Below are positions 32,525-41,332 of a DNA stretch of 64,000 nucleotides, in pieces (the stretch's first letter is position 1; every line of letters starts with the position of its first letter). Both the position numbers and the translations under genes were made by a program. The notes beneath the pieces were generated by a model, which saw only the letters and a list, made by a program, of their open reading frames with translations, did not search any database and was not told where the DNA came from. The DNA is from Levilactobacillus cerevisiae. Its GTDB lineage: Bacteria > Bacillota > Bacilli > Lactobacillales > Lactobacillaceae. The DNA is taken from contig NZ_RHNN01000002.1 of the NCBI RefSeq assembly GCF_003946245.1, forward strand, positions 89,263 through 153,262, read 5' to 3'.

Positions 32525-32971
32525 ATGGATGCCAGAACTACCCCGTATTTTTCCTTTGCCAACGCGAAAGAGGCCGTCGCCTACTACCAAGCAGTCTTTG
32601 GGGCGACCGAGGTCTACCGCTTGAGCCCGGATTCAGACCAAGCACAAGCGCTAAACTTGCCACCAGAGGCTAATTTAGCAGACGTCACGATTTACGGCGG
32701 CTTTAAAATTCTAGACTTGCCGTTCTGTTTCTCGGACGCTTCCGGTGAGCAACCGCAACAATCCAATCAAGTATCCGTGATGTTGGACATCAACAGTCAA
32801 GATCCGCAGGCAGAAAAAGCCTTGGCCGACTTGTATTCCCGGGTGGTTGGCTCGCGGCGGGTCACCGTTAAAGTGCCTTACAAGAAGCAGTTCTGGGGAA
32901 ACAAGATGGGCACGATTATTGATCAGTATGGTATTTTCTGGATCTTTAACAGTGCGCCGTGGAAGGGTTAA
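32525..32971 (+). CDS. VOC-superfamily PhnB-like protein
   Basis: A 148-residue glyoxalase/bleomycin-resistance-fold protein of the PhnB/3-demethylubiquinone methyltransferase-like group (TPYFSFANAKEAVAYYQAVFGATEVYRL, then WGNKMGTIIDQYGIFWIF). Two beta-alpha-beta-beta-beta units; the usual metal His/Glu set is incomplete, so catalysis is uncertain. ATG at 32525 with AAAAGGAG 9 bases upstream. Confidence 0.85.
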   Translation: MDARTTPYFSFANAKEAVAYYQAVFGATEVYRLSPDSDQAQALNLPPEANLADVTIYGGFKILDLPFCFSDASGEQPQQSNQVSVMLDINSQDPQAEKALADLYSRVVGSRRVTVKVPYKKQFWGNKMGTIIDQYGIFWIFNSAPWKG

Positions 32972-32987
32972 CCCCATCTGAAGACAC

Positions 32988-33082
32988 AAAAAAACCCTCA
33001 TCAATCCGAGATGAGGGCAACTAGTTGATCCATAGGATACATCTGGAATGTACAGAGCAACTAGGCAGGCGCAAACCTGCAT
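32988..33082 (-). ncRNA. Candidate small RNA with three hairpins and an intrinsic terminator
   Basis: Read on the minus strand: TATGAT (33093-33088) as -10, then a GCAGGTTTGCGCCTGC hairpin, a CTAGTTG/CAACTAG stem enclosing TGTACATTCCAGATGTA, and CCCTCATC/GATGAGGG (33017-32995) followed by seven T. The terminator works only for minus-strand transcription and no minus-strand protein gene ends there. A -35 box is weak. It may be a stand-alone antisense-type RNA. Confidence 0.45.
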
Positions 33083-33254
33083 TTCCTATCATAACTGTTT
33101 TGGGCCGGAATAGCTAGGGTTATTTTGGAATAAAGCTAAGATTACGCTTACACGTGGCCGAAACTCCGCGGATGAAATCGCTATTGATTGGCCAGTAGGT
33201 GTGCTATTCTATTTGAGCAAGTAGCAGTGTCCAAGCAGAAAAGGAGCGTGTCCT

Positions 33255-33608
33255 ATGCAGAAAACCCGCATCATGTTGTACGTTACCGACGTGGCAGTAG
33301 TCGTGAAATTTTGGCAAGATCACTTTGACCTCCCGGTGGTTACGACGACGGCCTTACCAGATGGGTCAGAGAACGTGGTACTCGCGATGAACCCAGGGAC
33401 CGAATTGTCCTTCTTCTCGCGGGCCTTCATTCAGAACTATTCGCCCGAAGTGCTGGATAACGTGCCGTCGCTGATGTTTTTCAGTGAGCGGTTCGCGGCG
33501 CTCCATGCAGAACTGCCCGGAGCGACCCCCATTGTGGATGATAATGGGCAACCGGCGTTTGGCTTTCCGGACCCCGAAGGCCACTACTACGCGGTGGGCA
33601 AGGCTTAG
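33255..33608 (+). CDS. VOC-superfamily (glyoxalase-like) protein
   Basis: A 117-residue protein starting KTRIMLYVTDVAVVVKFWQDHFDLPVV and ending GQPAFGFPDPEGHYYAVGKA, the classic VOC N- and C-terminal elements. One unit pair, so a dimer is needed for the usual metal site. ATG has AAAAGGAG 9-10 bases upstream. Function unknown; dissimilar to the PhnB-like protein 280 bases upstream. Confidence 0.85.
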   Translation: MQKTRIMLYVTDVAVVVKFWQDHFDLPVVTTTALPDGSENVVLAMNPGTELSFFSRAFIQNYSPEVLDNVPSLMFFSERFAALHAELPGATPIVDDNGQPAFGFPDPEGHYYAVGKA

Positions 33609-33663
33609 GTGAACGATAACATTAAAGTGATAACGTGAATCTCTTGCTGGGATTCGCGTTTTT

Positions 33664-33713
33664 TAACTAAATTAGTTAGTTTTTAGTTAGTTTTAGTTTA
33701 CAAAGGCTAACTA
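33664..33713 (+). promoter_or_regulatory. Candidate operators of the marR/ABC exporter operon
   Basis: TAACTAA/TTAGTTA around one base (33664-33678), then TAGTTAG (33684-33690) with CTAACTA (33707-33713) flanking a TTTACA -35-like box; TAATAT follows at spacing 17. Repeated inverted TTAGTTA units fit a self-regulating MarR repressor. Confidence 0.5.
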
Positions 33714-33756
33714 TCGTGCTAATATAATTTTCATCAAGAACGAGGAGGCATTTTAC

Positions 33757-34293
33757 ATGTCAGAAAAAAGTCGCGAGTTAATGAAAACGTTTGGTAAGTT
33801 AATGCAGAACCGGGCCTTCCTGATGTCAGTCGGGCATCAGCCGGGGATGGGTGGTCACGGTGGCACCGGTGGCGCCCGGGGGCAGATGCGGCTCTTACAC
33901 CTGTTACATCAGGCCAAGAACGGGCTAACCAATGCCGATATTGCAGAAATGTTAGATATTCGGCCCAGCTCGGTCAGCGCCACCATCAGTAAGCTAGAAG
34001 ATGCTGGTTTAGCGGAACGGGTTCCCAGTGAGACCGATAAGCGCGCGGTGATCGTTAAGCTTACCGCACAGGGTCAACAGATGTTTGACCAGTACGATGA
34101 ACGCGTTGACGATTGGTCCGAAAAGTTGTTCGGCGGATTGACCGAGGGCGAGCAGGAACAATTGGGTGATCTGTTAACGAAGGTGACGCACCACGTGGGG
34201 GACTTGAACATGAATGACTTCATGCCCACGCGCCACGACTGGCCCCACCGGGGAATGGGAAACATGGGCCATATGGATCGGCCCCACTGGTAA
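33757..34293 (+). CDS. MarR-family regulator with Gly/His-rich segments
   Basis: A 178-residue regulator. The winged helix (LTNADIAEMLDIRPSSVSATISKLEDAGLAERVPSETDKRAVIVKLTAQG) is standard. A Gly-rich insert (GMGGHGGTGGARGQM, about residues 28-42) precedes it, and the C-terminus is His/Met-rich (MPTRHDWPHRGMGNMGHMDRPHW), which might bind metal or simply be flexible. ATG follows GAGGAGG by 7-8 bases. It precedes the ABC exporter by 38 bases and probably represses the operon. Confidence 0.9.
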   Translation: MSEKSRELMKTFGKLMQNRAFLMSVGHQPGMGGHGGTGGARGQMRLLHLLHQAKNGLTNADIAEMLDIRPSSVSATISKLEDAGLAERVPSETDKRAVIVKLTAQGQQMFDQYDERVDDWSEKLFGGLTEGEQEQLGDLLTKVTHHVGDLNMNDFMPTRHDWPHRGMGNMGHMDRPHW

Positions 34294-34331
34294 CCTAGAT
34301 TAGATTTTAGAAACGTTGGAGGCAAAGAGAG

Positions 34332-36101
34332 ATGGAACGTAGAATGGCAGGACCAGCGACCGCCCAAAAGCGGCCTACTGGCAAATTTGATTTCAAGGGA
34401 TTTTTACGGTTGATTCGGCAAACGAAGCCGAAGTATTGGCAGTTGTGGTTGGGCCTCTTCTTGGGGATGCTGGCCACCGGGGCGCAATTGGCGGTGCCTA
34501 AGCTGGCGCAATCCTTGATCAACGGACTGGGACACGCGATGAACCAGCCGATGTTGATTACGGTGATTGTCCTGTTCATTGTCAGCGCAGCCGTGAGCGC
34601 CGTTTCGGGGGCCCTGCTGGGGTTCTTCGGTGAAAATGTCGTTGCCCGGCTCCGCGAGACACTGTGGCAGAAGCTCGTTCGGTTACGCGTCAGCTACTTT
34701 GATAACGTTAAGACTGGGGAAATGACTTCCCGGCTGGTGAACGATACCATGCAGATCAAGGATCTCCTGGCGAACTCGTTCCCTCAAATGATTACGTCTT
34801 TGCTCCAGTTGGTCGGGGCGCTGGTCATTATGGCCTTGATGGATTGGCGGATGACCACGATTATGTTTGTGGCGGTGCCGATTGTGATGCTGGTGATGTT
34901 GCCCATCATGCGGCAGTCTGGGAAAATCGGGCATCAACGGCAGGATGCCATGGCCACTTTCAGTGGGGCAACCGACGAGACGCTGGGTGAAATTCGCCTG
35001 GTCAAGTCGTCTAACGCGGAGTCCTATGAAACACAGAATGGGACCAACCAGATCAATGACCTGTACCGGATTGGGCTGAAGGAAGCCATCTACGACGCGA
35101 TTGCGGGCCCCGTCATGACGGCAGCCATGTTAGCCGTCTTCGTGGGCGTCCTGGCCTACGCAGCGATTCGGGTTTCCGAAGGCACCATGTCCATGGGGAC
35201 GATGTTTTCCTTCTTGATGTACCTGTTCCAAATTATTGGACCTGCCGGAACGTTGGCGCGGTTCTTTACTGACTTGTCCAAGGCTAACGGGTCCACGGAG
35301 CGGGTTCGTGATTTGCTGGACGAACCAGAAGAACTGTTGACGAGTGGGGAAGCACAGTCCGTTACGAACCAAACGTTGGCCATGAGCCACGTGGACTTCG
35401 CCTACGAAGACGATGGCCAACCGGTGCTGCATGATGTGAATTTTGAAGCGAAACCCAATACGGTCGTGGCCTTTGCTGGACCGTCCGGTGGCGGGAAGTC
35501 GACCATCTTTGGGATGATTGAGCGCTACTACCAGCCACAGAATGGCCAAGTGACCATTGGCGGCCAGGACGTCACCAACTTTAACCTGAGTGACTGGCGC
35601 TCTCAAATTGGGTATGTCAGTCAGGACTCAGCCATCATGGCCGGCACGATTCGCCATAACCTAACCTATGGCGCGGACAAGGACTTCAGCGATGATGAGT
35701 TATGGCACGTGCTACAGTTGGCTTCCGCTGATAAATTTGTGCACAACATGGCCGATGGCTTGGACACCCAAGTTGGTGAACGCGGGGTCAAGGTCAGTGG
35801 TGGGCAGCGTCAGCGGTTGGCGATTGCCCGGGCCTTCCTCCGTGATCCGAAGATCTTACTCTTGGATGAGGCAACGGCCAGTCTGGATTCCGAATCCGAA
35901 GCTATGGTTCAACAGGCGCTCGGTGAGTTGATGAAGGGCCGGACGACCTTAATCATTGCCCACCGCTTGAGTACGATTGTGGATGCGGATAATATTTACT
36001 TTATTGAGGATGGCCATGTGAGTGGTCACGGCACACATCAAGAATTAATGGCCAGCTTGCCAATCTACAAGGATTACGTCCGGATTCAGTTCAAGGAATA
36101 G
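34332..36101 (+). CDS. ABC multidrug exporter half-transporter (BmrA/LmrA type)
   Basis: A 589-residue fused permease-ATPase that works as a homodimer. Six membrane helices (about residues 25-320) precede the ATPase domain: Walker A GPSGGGKST, Q-loop YVSQDSA, signature VSGGQRQRLAIAR, Walker B ILLLDEATASLD, and H-loop IIAHRLST. It is preceded by a MarR regulator in one operon; exporters in this layout expel hydrophobic drugs. ATG 34332 has GGAGG 9 bases upstream. A terminator follows at 36117-36163. Confidence 0.92.
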   Translation: MERRMAGPATAQKRPTGKFDFKGFLRLIRQTKPKYWQLWLGLFLGMLATGAQLAVPKLAQSLINGLGHAMNQPMLITVIVLFIVSAAVSAVSGALLGFFGENVVARLRETLWQKLVRLRVSYFDNVKTGEMTSRLVNDTMQIKDLLANSFPQMITSLLQLVGALVIMALMDWRMTTIMFVAVPIVMLVMLPIMRQSGKIGHQRQDAMATFSGATDETLGEIRLVKSSNAESYETQNGTNQINDLYRIGLKEAIYDAIAGPVMTAAMLAVFVGVLAYAAIRVSEGTMSMGTMFSFLMYLFQIIGPAGTLARFFTDLSKANGSTERVRDLLDEPEELLTSGEAQSVTNQTLAMSHVDFAYEDDGQPVLHDVNFEAKPNTVVAFAGPSGGGKSTIFGMIERYYQPQNGQVTIGGQDVTNFNLSDWRSQIGYVSQDSAIMAGTIRHNLTYGADKDFSDDELWHVLQLASADKFVHNMADGLDTQVGERGVKVSGGQRQRLAIARAFLRDPKILLLDEATASLDSESEAMVQQALGELMKGRTTLIIAHRLSTIVDADNIYFIEDGHVSGHGTHQELMASLPIYKDYVRIQFKE

Positions 36102-36116
36102 TTTCGGAGTGACATC

Positions 36117-36163
36117 AAAAAGGACCGCAATTATTGGCGATGGCCAGTAGTTGCGGTCCTTTT
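36117..36163. terminator. Terminator between the ABC exporter and the convergent PAP2 gene
   Basis: AAAAGGACCGCAA pairs with TTGCGGTCCTTTT; T runs exist on both strands, so it can serve both genes. Confidence 0.85.
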
Positions 36164-36179
36164 GTTGTGGGCTGCAAGA

Positions 36180-37907
36180 TTATTTAACGAGCTTAACGGC
36201 GTGTTTAGTGTAGCTGACGTGCCAGCCTTTAGGCAAGCCAGAAACGTGGGTGAACTTACCGGTCCGCTTGTGGAAGGTGAGCAGCTTCGTGCCGCTCTTG
36301 AGGTCACCCTTGGTTAGCTTCAGGGTACCACCCAATTTAGCGGTCTTCTTGATGGCTACGTGAGCGTCACGCGCCAATTCGAGTTGGCCTGATTTCTGCT
36401 GGTAGTTGCCCTTAACCGTGACCTTGGCCGTACTGAGTTGCAGCGTCCCGCCAGTCAATTTGACGTTACCGTTCCCAGCTGCGGTGGCCGATGCCAAACG
36501 CAAGGTACCAGCGGTTAACGTGGTGCCGCCAGTGAAGGCGTTGTGGCCGCTCAGTGTGAGACTACCGGAGCCGCTCTTGGTCAATTGGCCCTTGCCGGCG
36601 ATGTCGTTGCGCCAGTTGTCCTGGGCGTTGAAGCCACCTTGCTTGGCGTCCATGTTGACGGTGACCCGCTCGTTCAGTGCGCCGTAACCATTGGCAGCAG
36701 AGAAGAGGTCGAGGCGGCCCCAGCCTTCAGCGTCGTCCATGATGGGGTAACCAGCCGACATCCCAGTGGTGTAGAGGACGTCGCGACGTTGGGCGTCACT
36801 CAAGTAAGGCAGCCGGGTTGCCAGGAGAACTTCGGCGCCCTTGGGAACGCGCATGGCTTGGGTCGTGTCGCCGGTTTGGGTAAAGCCGTAGGTCATCCGG
36901 AAGCGGTACGCCTCGCGATTCGTTTGGTAGTCGCTGAAGGTGTCCGTGGCAGTCGTGTCCTTGCTACCGAGCAGGGCATCCGTGTGGGCGACTTGGTAGG
37001 CCTGCTTCATCAGGTCGCGATTGTTGCTGTCGTTCAAGGTAGCGGCGGTCATGGCAGTTCCCACCATCCGGCCACCCATGACGGCGAGTGGTGAGTGCCG
37101 GCCGGCCAGGACCCGGTCGTAGCCAACTTCAGAGGAACGGGTCAGTAATTCTTGGAACCGTTCTGGCACCGCGTAGGCCAAGGTCAGGCCAGTTTCAAAG
37201 GCGGCCGTGGTGTGGCCACTAGGGAAGTCGTAGTCGTCAGCTTTGGCGGCGGCCATAACTTTGGACAAGGCCGGCACCACTTTGACCTGGTCACTCTGGC
37301 GGTAAGGGCGGACGTATTTGACGACGTGCTTGATCACGCCGGTGCCAGAGAAGGGCGACCGGGACGTTGTGTTGACAAGCTGGACCAAGGGCCCCAGGGC
37401 TGTCGTGGTGGAAGCCCAGTTCACCTTACTATAGGGCGCGTTGGCGGGCAGGGGTTCGCTCGGCATGGATGTGAAATCTGTTTGGGCGTCGGCGTTCTTC
37501 ACGAAGGCGGTGGCGTAAGGCCCTAAGCCAGAGATTAAGTTGTAGCGCAGGTCGCGGCGATCGGTGAGGTAGGAACGTTCGGCCTCACCGTCGTTCCGGT
37601 GCTGGGTGATGTCAGCGGCCTTGGCAATGTTTTGGCTGAGGAGACCAGGATTTAACTGCTTGCCGTCGGCCCAATATGTAGAAAATTCAGCCATTTCGCC
37701 CACGACGGGGTTGTTTTGCGGCGTTGTATTCTTAGACGTGTTGGCTTGATAGGTGTCCACGAAGTAGCCGTAGGGCGCCGCCTGTGGGGTGAGATTGTCC
37801 GTTGCGGTCTTGGCTTGAGCAACCGTGGTCATCAAGGGTAAGGTGACTGCGGCCAGAGAAATTACTGCAGCTGTTTTTCTGGTCCAGGTACGTCGTCTAA
37901 TTTTCAT
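36180..37907 (-). CDS. Secreted PAP2-family acid phosphatase with C-terminal autotransporter-type repeat
   Basis: A 575-residue secreted protein. Signal peptide to about residue 32 (RRRTWTRKTAAVISLAAV..AQAK). The PAP2/class A acid phosphatase motifs are in order: KYVRPYRQ, DFPSGHTTAAFETG, and SEVGYDRVLAGRHSPLAVMGGR (catalytic His in RHSP). The C-terminal part has a repeat of the autotransporter passenger type (LTKSGSGSLTLSGHNAFTGGTTLTAGTLRL) followed by Lys/Gly-rich beta structure, without LPXTG. Likely substrate: phosphomonoesters outside the cell. The repeat is known mostly from Gram-negative autotransporters. ATG at 37907 has GGCGGAA-type site upstream (AAAGGCGG). Confidence 0.88.
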   Translation of the reverse strand: MKIRRRTWTRKTAAVISLAAVTLPLMTTVAQAKTATDNLTPQAAPYGYFVDTYQANTSKNTTPQNNPVVGEMAEFSTYWADGKQLNPGLLSQNIAKAADITQHRNDGEAERSYLTDRRDLRYNLISGLGPYATAFVKNADAQTDFTSMPSEPLPANAPYSKVNWASTTTALGPLVQLVNTTSRSPFSGTGVIKHVVKYVRPYRQSDQVKVVPALSKVMAAAKADDYDFPSGHTTAAFETGLTLAYAVPERFQELLTRSSEVGYDRVLAGRHSPLAVMGGRMVGTAMTAATLNDSNNRDLMKQAYQVAHTDALLGSKDTTATDTFSDYQTNREAYRFRMTYGFTQTGDTTQAMRVPKGAEVLLATRLPYLSDAQRRDVLYTTGMSAGYPIMDDAEGWGRLDLFSAANGYGALNERVTVNMDAKQGGFNAQDNWRNDIAGKGQLTKSGSGSLTLSGHNAFTGGTTLTAGTLRLASATAAGNGNVKLTGGTLQLSTAKVTVKGNYQQKSGQLELARDAHVAIKKTAKLGGTLKLTKGDLKSGTKLLTFHKRTGKFTHVSGLPKGWHVSYTKHAVKLVK

Positions 37908-38112
37908 GAAAATTCCGCCTTTCGTTTTGAACGTTGCGACTAGTTTTCAACTTTTCAAGTACGTTTTCATCATAGCTGACCTTGCTTTCAAAGCCAATGG
38001 GGTTAATGAAAAAGATACAGAAAGCATACGAAATCAATACATGGCGTTCGCTTTAAGCCGGTAAAGTAAGTGATTTAACTAATTGTGGGTAGAGAAAGAT
38101 AAGTGGGTCAAA

Positions 38113-38126
38113 TGAAAGCGATTCAC
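38113..38126 (+). promoter_or_regulatory. Weak candidate cre site before the GH31 operon
   Basis: TGAAAGCGATTCAC matches the CcpA cre consensus in 12 of 14 positions and lies 84-97 bases upstream of the ATG, in a promoter position. Confidence 0.4.
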
Positions 38127-38209
38127 TTTACTATCATTTGGCCGACGTATCAGATATGATGTGTGCGGAAGTCGGGTTTCAAAATTTAGTATTGGAAAGG
38201 AATTTTGTG

Positions 38210-39769
38210 ATGATCACTGTCAACGAATTAAAGACCAACCTAAAACAACCACTTCAAATTGAAATTTTAGCGGGGGAGGATTGGTACGGGGGGAACATTT
38301 TTGACGGCTCACAGTATCCTTTGACCAAAGGGAGCACGTACACGTTGGACTTGATTCACTTGCAGACGTATAACCAGGTGGCCCCCACGTTGATTTCGAC
38401 GGCCGGCCGGGTGTTGACCAGTGAGACGCCGTTTTCCTTGACCGTGACCGGGGACCGCTTGAGTGTGATTACCCGCGATCAGGTCAGATTGGTTGCGGGA
38501 AACGATGGCTTGAAGGGTGCGCAACAGTGGTTGGCGCAGCATACATTTGAGCTGGGCAGTCTGCCACCACAAGAATTCTTCGAAATGCCGCAGTGGAATA
38601 CCTGGATGGAATTGCTTTATCAACAGAATCAGGCGGACGTGCTCAAGTATGCCCACAGTATTATCGACAATGGCTTTCCTGCGGGGATCCTCATGATCGA
38701 TGACTTGTGGGCCGATTACTACGGTCGCTGGGAGTTCTCTGCCCGCAAATTTCCCGACGCACCGGCCATGATTCAAGAGTTACATAAATTAGGCTTCAAA
38801 GTGATGGTCTGGGCGTGCCCCTTCGTCAGTCCAGATTCCCCGGAATTCCGGGACCTGCGCGACCACGACCTATTGCTGAAACGGCCCAGTGGTGAGCCCG
38901 TCGTCCGTCAATGGTGGAATGGCTACAGTGCGATTCTGGACCTCAGCAATCCTACGGCCTATCAATGGTTTAAGGACACACTCCAGACACTCCAGCAAAC
39001 CACCGGCGTGGATGGCTTTAAGCTGGATGCGGGGGATGCGTACTTCTACCAACCAGATGACGTCTCGCACATGGCGTTGTCGCCAACGCAGCAGAGTGAG
39101 CTCTGGGGTCATTTTGGCAAGGAATTCCCGTATAACGAGTTCCGGGCAGTCTATAAGAATCAGGGCGCACCACTGGTCAATCGCCTCCAGGACAAGCAAT
39201 TTGCGTGGGGAGCCATGGGCCTGGCAGAGTTAATTCCGGACACCATTGTCCAAGGCCTGATGGGCTACTATTACAGCTGCCCAGACATGATTGGTGGCGG
39301 TGAGATTAAAAGCCTAACCAAATTGGCAACGTTTGATCAGGAGCTCATCGTGCGGTCCGCGCAGTGTTCAGCGTTGATGCCAATGATGCAATTTTCACTG
39401 GCACCGTGGCGCGTCTTGGACGCCGAACACCTGGACTTGTGTCGGCAGGCGGCTGAGCTTCATCAACAGTTTGGCCCCACCATCATTAAGCTAGCTGAGC
39501 ATGCGGCGAATACGGGAGAACCCATCGTCCAGTCGATGGCGTATGACCATCCCGAGACGCCGCGGGAATACCTGAAGACTCAGTTTAAATTGGGACCAAC
39601 CTTGTTAGTGGCACCCGTGATTGAACCCCATGCGACCACCAAGTCGGTGTACTTTCCGGCGGGGCAGTGGCAGTCCGTTACGGATGATACGGCGGCCAAC
39701 ATCACGGGGCCAGTGGAAGTCGAACTGCCGGTGACCTTACGGCGTTTACCGGCCTACCGCCGACTCTAG
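38210..39769 (+). CDS. Glycoside hydrolase family 31 protein (alpha-glucosidase/alpha-xylosidase type), compact
   Basis: A 519-residue cytoplasmic glycosidase. The TIM barrel shows IIDNGFPAGILMIDDLWADYYGRWEFSARKFPD, VMVWACPFVSPDSPEF and the nucleophile motif DGFKLDAGDA (family FKLDxGE/D), followed by a C-terminal beta region GPTLLVAPVIEPHATTKSVYFPAGQWQSV. GH31 enzymes are usually 650-800 residues; the N-terminal beta domain is short here. Paired 27 bases upstream of a GPH sugar transporter, as in xylQP (isoprimeverose use) and other disaccharide loci; the actual sugar is not known. ATG 38210 follows AAAGGAAT. Confidence 0.87.
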   Translation: MITVNELKTNLKQPLQIEILAGEDWYGGNIFDGSQYPLTKGSTYTLDLIHLQTYNQVAPTLISTAGRVLTSETPFSLTVTGDRLSVITRDQVRLVAGNDGLKGAQQWLAQHTFELGSLPPQEFFEMPQWNTWMELLYQQNQADVLKYAHSIIDNGFPAGILMIDDLWADYYGRWEFSARKFPDAPAMIQELHKLGFKVMVWACPFVSPDSPEFRDLRDHDLLLKRPSGEPVVRQWWNGYSAILDLSNPTAYQWFKDTLQTLQQTTGVDGFKLDAGDAYFYQPDDVSHMALSPTQQSELWGHFGKEFPYNEFRAVYKNQGAPLVNRLQDKQFAWGAMGLAELIPDTIVQGLMGYYYSCPDMIGGGEIKSLTKLATFDQELIVRSAQCSALMPMMQFSLAPWRVLDAEHLDLCRQAAELHQQFGPTIIKLAEHAANTGEPIVQSMAYDHPETPREYLKTQFKLGPTLLVAPVIEPHATTKSVYFPAGQWQSVTDDTAANITGPVEVELPVTLRRLPAYRRL

Positions 39770-39796
39770 CCAACTAATCGAATCGAGGATGAAAGC

Positions 39797-41233
39797 ATGG
39801 AAATGGATCAGAAAGTGAACCAAAATAAATTAGTCACGCGAACGACTTATGCCTTCGGTGCCTTTGGGCATGACCTGTTCAACCAAGTCATGAATAGCTA
39901 CTTCATCATGTTTGTGACCAACCATTTATTTAATGGGAGCGATACCGCTGCGAACAACCGAATGATTGGAATTATGACCACCATTATCTTTGTCCTGCGG
40001 ATTGCGGAACTGTTCATTGACCCCTTCATCGGAAATACCATTGATAAAACCAATAGTAAATGGGGGAAATTCAAGCCGTGGGTGATTGTCGGGACCTTGA
40101 TTTCAGGGATCTGTATGATGCTCCTATTCAGTGATCTGTGGGGCTTGACGGCACAACCCTTCCTGTATCTGTTTGTCTTTACGTTTATTTACATTATTAT
40201 GGATATTTTCTTTTCCTTCAAAGACATCGGTCTGTGGTCAATGTTACCGGCACTTTCCTTTGATTCACTCGAACGGGAAAAGACCGCTACCATTGCCCGG
40301 GTTGGCTCAACCTTAGGTGGGACGATCGTGACCGTCACCATCATTCCCGTGATTCTCTTCTTCTCAAACAGTAACGAAGGGGGAACTGGGGACTCACGGG
40401 GCTGGTTTATTTACGCCGCGATTGCTGCCATCATCGCAATTTTGGGAGCGCTTTCTATTGGCTTTGGAACGCGGGAAGTGGACTCGCCATTGCGGGAAAA
40501 CAAAGAAGAAACTGGCTTTAAGCAAGTGCTCGGGATTCTGGTGCACAACGACCAACTCATGTGGCTGTCCTGTGCCTACGTCCTGTACGGGATGGGCGCT
40601 TACCTAACCAACTCGCTGATGCTTTATTACTTTACTTATGTCTTGGGTCACGCGGCGATGTTCTCCATTCTGGGGATGGCCAACATGGTGATCGGTCTGC
40701 TGGCCGTTTCGATGTTCCCAGCCTTGGCGAAGAAATTCAAGCGGCGCAACGTGTTTGTCTCCTGTATCGTGATCCTGTTGGTGGCCTTGGGCCTGTTTGC
40801 CTTTGCCGACAAGAACGTCTGGCTAGTCATCTTGGCCGGTGCGCTGTTTAACCTGCCACAACCGCTGATTTTCTTGGTTGTGCTGATGACCTTCACTGAT
40901 ATCGTTGAATACGGGCAATTGAAGTTGGGCCACCGGGATGAATCGCTGGTGTTGTCTGTGCGCCCGCTGATTGATAAATGTGCCGGTGCCGTGGTGACGG
41001 GGATTACGGGGATGACGGCTGTTCTGGCCGGGATGTCCGGTAACGCCAAGGTTGCCGACATCACTGCTAGCAACGTGATGACCTTCAAATTAATCATGAT
41101 TGTTGGTCCCGCGATTGCTGTCTTGCTGGGAACGTTCGTCTTTCTCAAGAAAGTTAAGATTACCGAAGAGAAACACGCTGAAATCGTGAATGAACTCGAA
41201 AAGACTTGGAACAAGGATGACGTTGAAAAATAA
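39797..41233 (+). CDS. GPH-family glycoside:cation symporter
   Basis: A 478-residue 12-TM sugar transporter (glycoside-pentoside-hexuronide family). The start is typical: RTTYAFGAFGHDLFNQVMNSYFIMF, followed by FIDPFIGNTIDKTNSKWGKFKPW (the GPH loop signature). No C-terminal EIIA-like domain is present, so it lacks the PTS-regulated module of LacS. Operon with the GH31 enzyme; likely imports its substrate. A hairpin (ATAGTGGCACAAAC/GTTTGTGCCACTAT, 41250-41302) follows. Confidence 0.9.
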   Translation: MEMDQKVNQNKLVTRTTYAFGAFGHDLFNQVMNSYFIMFVTNHLFNGSDTAANNRMIGIMTTIIFVLRIAELFIDPFIGNTIDKTNSKWGKFKPWVIVGTLISGICMMLLFSDLWGLTAQPFLYLFVFTFIYIIMDIFFSFKDIGLWSMLPALSFDSLEREKTATIARVGSTLGGTIVTVTIIPVILFFSNSNEGGTGDSRGWFIYAAIAAIIAILGALSIGFGTREVDSPLRENKEETGFKQVLGILVHNDQLMWLSCAYVLYGMGAYLTNSLMLYYFTYVLGHAAMFSILGMANMVIGLLAVSMFPALAKKFKRRNVFVSCIVILLVALGLFAFADKNVWLVILAGALFNLPQPLIFLVVLMTFTDIVEYGQLKLGHRDESLVLSVRPLIDKCAGAVVTGITGMTAVLAGMSGNAKVADITASNVMTFKLIMIVGPAIAVLLGTFVFLKKVKITEEKHAEIVNELEKTWNKDDVEK

Positions 41234-41249
41234 GTTGTTCTGAAAGATA

Positions 41250-41302
41250 GTGGCACAAACGAGGCTGCAACATCCGCTGTCGCAACCTTGTTTGTGCCAC
41301 TA
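41250..41302. terminator. Hairpin between the GPH gene and the convergent HxlR-like gene
   Basis: ATAGTGGCACAAAC pairs with GTTTGTGCCACTAT with an inner GCTGCAAC/GTCGCAAC region. The T tract is short, so its strength is uncertain. Confidence 0.6.
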
Positions 41303-41332
41303 TTCATATGGTTGGTTCACCCGGCGGGGACG

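Noticed and set aside
32988..33082. Complete Fst/par type I toxin-antitoxin module
   Set aside because: No short hydrophobic toxin frame is seen on the strand facing the terminator; only the RNA-like half is present.
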